A stretch of DNA of 10,587 bases. It comes from Bacteroidetes bacterium UBA7368. Lineage in GTDB: Bacteria; Bacteroidota; Rhodothermia; Rhodothermales; UBA10348. The stretch is from NCBI GenBank assembly GCA_002469915.1, contig DKOG01000141.1, forward strand, positions 1-10,587, given 5' to 3'. Below the pieces are notes generated by a model, which was not told the DNA's origin, ran no database searches, and saw only the letters and a list, made by a program, of their open reading frames with translations. Both the position numbers and the translations under genes were made by a program. Below, piece by piece: positions 9,035 to 10,587 of this stretch (its first letter is position 1; every line of letters starts with the position of its first letter).

Positions 9035-9181
9035 ATGGAAGAGAGTAAAGGGATTGCTATCGGCATCGCACTTGGCGTAGCATTCGGAGTGGCATTGGAT
9101 AACATTGCGCTGGGAATCGCTCTTGGGATCGTTTTTGGCGTTCTTTATGATCGTAAGCAGAAAGAAAACCGGGACGCTTAG
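9035..9181 (+). CDS. 48-residue glycine-zipper mini membrane protein
   Basis: A short gene encoding MEESKG, then a hydrophobic Gly/Ala-rich core and a charged tail (DRKQKENRDA). The core is two tandem 17-residue units, residues 6-22 and 23-39, both of form x-I-A-x-GIALG-x-x-FGV-x-x-D, with repeated GxxxG-type spacing (G10, G14, G18; G27, G31, G35). That predicts two close-packed helices or oligomerisation in a membrane. Similar but longer Gly-rich small proteins with a central DNIGLGIA block are widespread in bacteria and unnamed; this one seems a compact version. AGAGGG (9019-9024), ten bases before the ATG, is a reasonable ribosome binding site. A second ATG at 9027 is in another frame and gives no comparable protein. 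It lies 77 bp after the esterase gene. Confidence 0.8.
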   Translation: MEESKGIAIGIALGVAFGVALDNIALGIALGIVFGVLYDRKQKENRDA

Positions 9182-9197
9182 CTACGTTCAGCAGAGC

Positions 9198-9215
9198 ACC
9201 TATTAGGAAATAGGT
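9198..9215. promoter_or_regulatory. Upstream inverted repeat in the marR promoter region
   Basis: ACCTATT - AGGA - AATAGGT: seven-base perfect arms around a four-base spacer. Its centre is 31 bp (about three helical turns) upstream of the centre of the palindrome that overlaps the marR start. The arm sequence differs from that palindrome, so it could be a site for another regulator or a chance repeat. Confidence 0.4.
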
Positions 9216-9227
9216 TATAGTTGTATT

Positions 9228-9247
9228 ATACTTGAGTTATCAAGTAT
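9228..9247. promoter_or_regulatory. Probable MarR operator overlapping the marR start
   Basis: ATACTTGA - GTTA - TCAAGTAT: perfect eight-base arms with a four-base spacer, 20 bp in all, the size and symmetry bound by MarR-family dimers. TATACT (9227-9232) is a good -10 hexamer, and TATACTTG is one base off the Bacteroidota -7 element TAnnTTTG, so a bound repressor would cover the promoter and the first bases of marR. Autorepression is inferred. Confidence 0.65.
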
Positions 9248-9692
9248 GAATCAAACATATAGCACGTGTGTTGCAATGGAACGAGCCAGCGATCTTTTTC
9301 TTTCTCTTCATAACCTGAACGCCAAGCTCATGAAAAGCATGGATGCTCACTTAAGCATGCATGGAATCAGCTTTACTGAATACCACATTCTGCACACGCT
9401 GAGTGAGGCTTCCAATCAGACGATGTCTCGCATAGACTTAGCCCGAAGTGTAGAACTGAGCGCTTCAGGAGTGACAAGACTAATTGCTCCTATGGAAAAA
9501 TTGGGCATGGTGAAAAAAGAGAAGCACCCAAGGGATGCTCGCAAGAGTTTGGTTAAACTTTCCGATTCTGGTCAAAGAGTATTGGAAGACTCTTCGGTCA
9601 CGTTTAATGAAACCTCGGCTACACTTTTCGTTACACTCTCCGAGACGCAACAATCGAAGATGAATCAATTGTGCGCGCGAGTGAAGCGATAG
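9246..9692 (+). CDS. MarR-family winged-helix transcriptional regulator
   Basis: Encodes 148 residues from ATG 9246; ATG 9276 (MERASDLFLSLHNL) is a credible alternative giving 138 residues and leaving a leader of about 36 nt. The dimerisation helices flank a winged helix-turn-helix: FTEYHILHTLSEASNQTMSR (about 43-62), helix 2 IDLARSVEL, recognition helix SASGVTRLIAPMEKLGMV (72-89) and a wing with the family's D-x-R (Asp97-Ala-Arg99) followed by SLVKLSDSGQRVL. Two cysteines only (8 and 143); Cys8 lies in the part that the alternative start removes and the OhrR-type Tyr partners are not evident, so a thiol peroxide sensor is not supported. A perfect palindrome across its start indicates autoregulation. 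The conserved unknown gene downstream is the nearest candidate target. The ligand cannot be predicted. Confidence 0.92.
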   Translation: MNQTYSTCVAMERASDLFLSLHNLNAKLMKSMDAHLSMHGISFTEYHILHTLSEASNQTMSRIDLARSVELSASGVTRLIAPMEKLGMVKKEKHPRDARKSLVKLSDSGQRVLEDSSVTFNETSATLFVTLSETQQSKMNQLCARVKR

Positions 9693-9695
9693 GTG

Positions 9696-9716
9696 GAATT
9701 CGAAAGACTCGAATTC
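9696..9716 (+). repeat. Eight-pair hairpin between marR and the next gene
   Basis: GAATTCGA and TCGAATTC flank the loop AAGAC, starting three bases after the marR stop. No T-run follows, so it is not a standard terminator. It could mark the marR mRNA end or separate expression of the two genes. Confidence 0.5.
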
Positions 9717-9817
9717 ATTCTGAAGAGAGGGGGGAATACTCTCCTAAAACACGCCGATCTGAGATTGGCATAATCGAGGAAGTTGTGGAAGAAAAGATCG
9801 TGATAGTCAATGACCGA

Positions 9818-10291
9818 ATGCAGTCTGACTACCAGTATGTGTTAGTTGAACCCCAAGGAAAGAATTATGCACCTGATTTTAAGCCTGAGTTAACGCCTGC
9901 AGAAATGCTTGAGTTAGGCGTGTTCGGTGGAAAGTACATGACTGATTGCCAGGATGAATTTCCTGAATCCTGGTTCGTGAATGCTCGATTATCGCCGTCA
10001 GGTGCCGACCCATCAATCAACTTTTTTGGAGTAGACGCTTCCCAGCCGCTGAGTGAATGGAATCGGAAAGGGTGGATATTCCCTGATGATCCTCGCGGAT
10101 GGTTTCAATGGTATTGCCGGTATTACATGGGAAGGCGTGGTCCAGATGATGATAGGCAGGTGCATCGCTGGCGAATGATGACCCGCCATAGAGCTCAGGT
10201 AGTGAAAAACTGCCCTGAAAAGGAGCTGTCGTGTAGAAAGAAGCAACGCCAGGCCTTATTGCATTGGGGTTACGACTCGCGCTTGATGTAA
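9818..10291 (+). CDS. Conserved Trp/Cys-rich protein of unknown function
   Basis: Encodes 157 residues from ATG 9818, which matches where I recall homologues beginning (YVLxEPxGKN). A GTG at 9800 with GGAAGAAAAG before it, or a GTG at 9671 overlapping marR, are alternatives; the 49 extra residues of the latter are low-complexity and charged. I recognise the body as a widespread conserved protein with no known activity: FKPELTPAEMLELGVFGGKY (21-40), MTDCQDEFPESWF, LNFFGV-type block at 67-72, WIFPDDPRGWFQWYCRYYMG (86-105), then RHRAQVVKNC, SCRKKQRQALLHWGYDSR at the end. Four cysteines (44, 100, 132, 139), many aromatic residues and a strongly basic C-terminal half could suggest nucleic-acid or metal binding, but no zinc-finger spacing is seen. 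Cytosolic, with no signal peptide or membrane helix. It lies 125 bp after marR and may be regulated by it. Confidence 0.82.
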   Translation: MQSDYQYVLVEPQGKNYAPDFKPELTPAEMLELGVFGGKYMTDCQDEFPESWFVNARLSPSGADPSINFFGVDASQPLSEWNRKGWIFPDDPRGWFQWYCRYYMGRRGPDDDRQVHRWRMMTRHRAQVVKNCPEKELSCRKKQRQALLHWGYDSRLM

Positions 10292-10309
10292 TAGTCTGAG
10301 ATAGTTTTG
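10283..10309 (+). promoter_or_regulatory. Candidate Bacteroidota-type promoter (TTG...TAGTTTTG)
   Basis: TAGTTTTG (10302-10309) fits the TAnnTTTG -7 element exactly, with TTG at 10283-10285 sixteen bases upstream, one short of the usual 17-23. It would drive the exported-protein gene at the window end. The -7 element lies inside an imperfect inverted repeat (CTGAGA 10296-10301, TCTCAG 10322-10327) that could be an operator or a weak end-of-transcript hairpin for the preceding gene. Confidence 0.3.
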
Positions 10310-10406
10310 CTACATCTATTTTCTCAGCATAGTGATCGAAATGGGTGTGCGCTACTTTAAAGAGAGCCTACTGCGTCTCACCAAAATGGAATTTATCTCT
10401 GACAGC

Positions 10407-10587
10407 ATGAAGATCTGCACTCTAGTCGTATCCGTTCTGCTGGTCAACGTAGCTCAAGGTCAGGCGCCGACTTCTGACGCAAAAGAGTTGTTGAAGCACC
10501 ATCAGACCGTTCTCCAAGCCCATGTTACAGGTGATGTGGCTGCATGGTTAGCCGTGGAGGCAGACACCACGATTTCAGTACATGATG
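10407..10587 (+). CDS. Exported protein, possibly NTF2/SnoaL-like, 3' end cut by window
   Basis: An open frame runs to the window end (60 codons visible). MKICTLVVSVLLVNVAQGQ is a good signal peptide with cleavage around AQG-Q, which is why I start at ATG 10407; in-frame ATGs at 10386 and 10341 would only prepend polar residues. The start of the mature part, AKELLKHHQTVLQAHVTGDVAAWLAVEADTTISVHD in short segments, resembles the first helix and strand of secreted SnoaL/DUF4440-type (NTF2-like) domains, in which a helix with a H-x-x-G-D turn is followed by an Ala/Leu-rich segment and an acidic strand. The match covers too little to settle the family. It follows the conserved unknown gene by 115 bp. 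Confidence 0.6.
   Translation, partial: MKICTLVVSVLLVNVAQGQAPTSDAKELLKHHQTVLQAHVTGDVAAWLAVEADTTISVHD

Overview
The window (10.6 kb, roughly half G+C) is densely coded bacterial chromosome with no transposase, integrase, phage gene, tRNA, rRNA or CRISPR array that I can see. Protein types (a Bacteroidota-like KatG, a DUF6624 exported protein, a SDR-DUF2867 fusion, a cytochrome c'-like lipoprotein, a secreted esterase with a helical tail) and weak or absent Shine-Dalgarno sequences at most starts suggest the Bacteroidota/Rhodothermota/Balneolota side of the tree, probably a marine or environmental organism. This placement is inference from protein style; no marker gene is present.

Layout. Bases 1-2052 are the 3' nine-tenths of a catalase-peroxidase gene (katG), followed by a perfect 34-bp palindrome (2083-2116). 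A plus-strand run follows: a secreted DUF6624 protein (2225-2947), a seven-helix PAQR/hemolysin III-type membrane protein (3023-3682), a SDR oxidoreductase with a C-terminal DUF2867 domain (TTG start, 3789-5252), a cytochrome c'-like haem lipoprotein (5312-5809), a GNAT acetyltransferase of COG3818 type (TTG start, 5867-6412) and a tiny two-helix membrane protein (6425-6628). A minus-strand gene for a two-helix membrane protein of unknown function (6649-7464) converges on this run. Divergent from it across about 230 bp is a secreted alpha/beta-hydrolase esterase (7698-8957).

The right-hand part holds a 48-residue glycine-zipper protein made of two near-identical 17-residue units (9035-9181), a MarR-type regulator (9246-9692) with a textbook palindromic operator overlapping its own start codon and a second palindrome 31 bp upstream, a widely conserved Trp/Cys-rich protein of unknown function (9818-10291), and the start of an exported protein, possibly NTF2/SnoaL-like, cut by the window end.

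How they work together: KatG (peroxide removal), the haem lipoprotein and the SDR oxidoreductase share a redox theme, but spacing and lack of strict operon overlap make this a loose neighbourhood, not a demonstrated pathway. The best-supported regulatory unit is the autoregulated MarR gene with the conserved unknown protein downstream. I found no convincing new multi-gene defence or mobile system.
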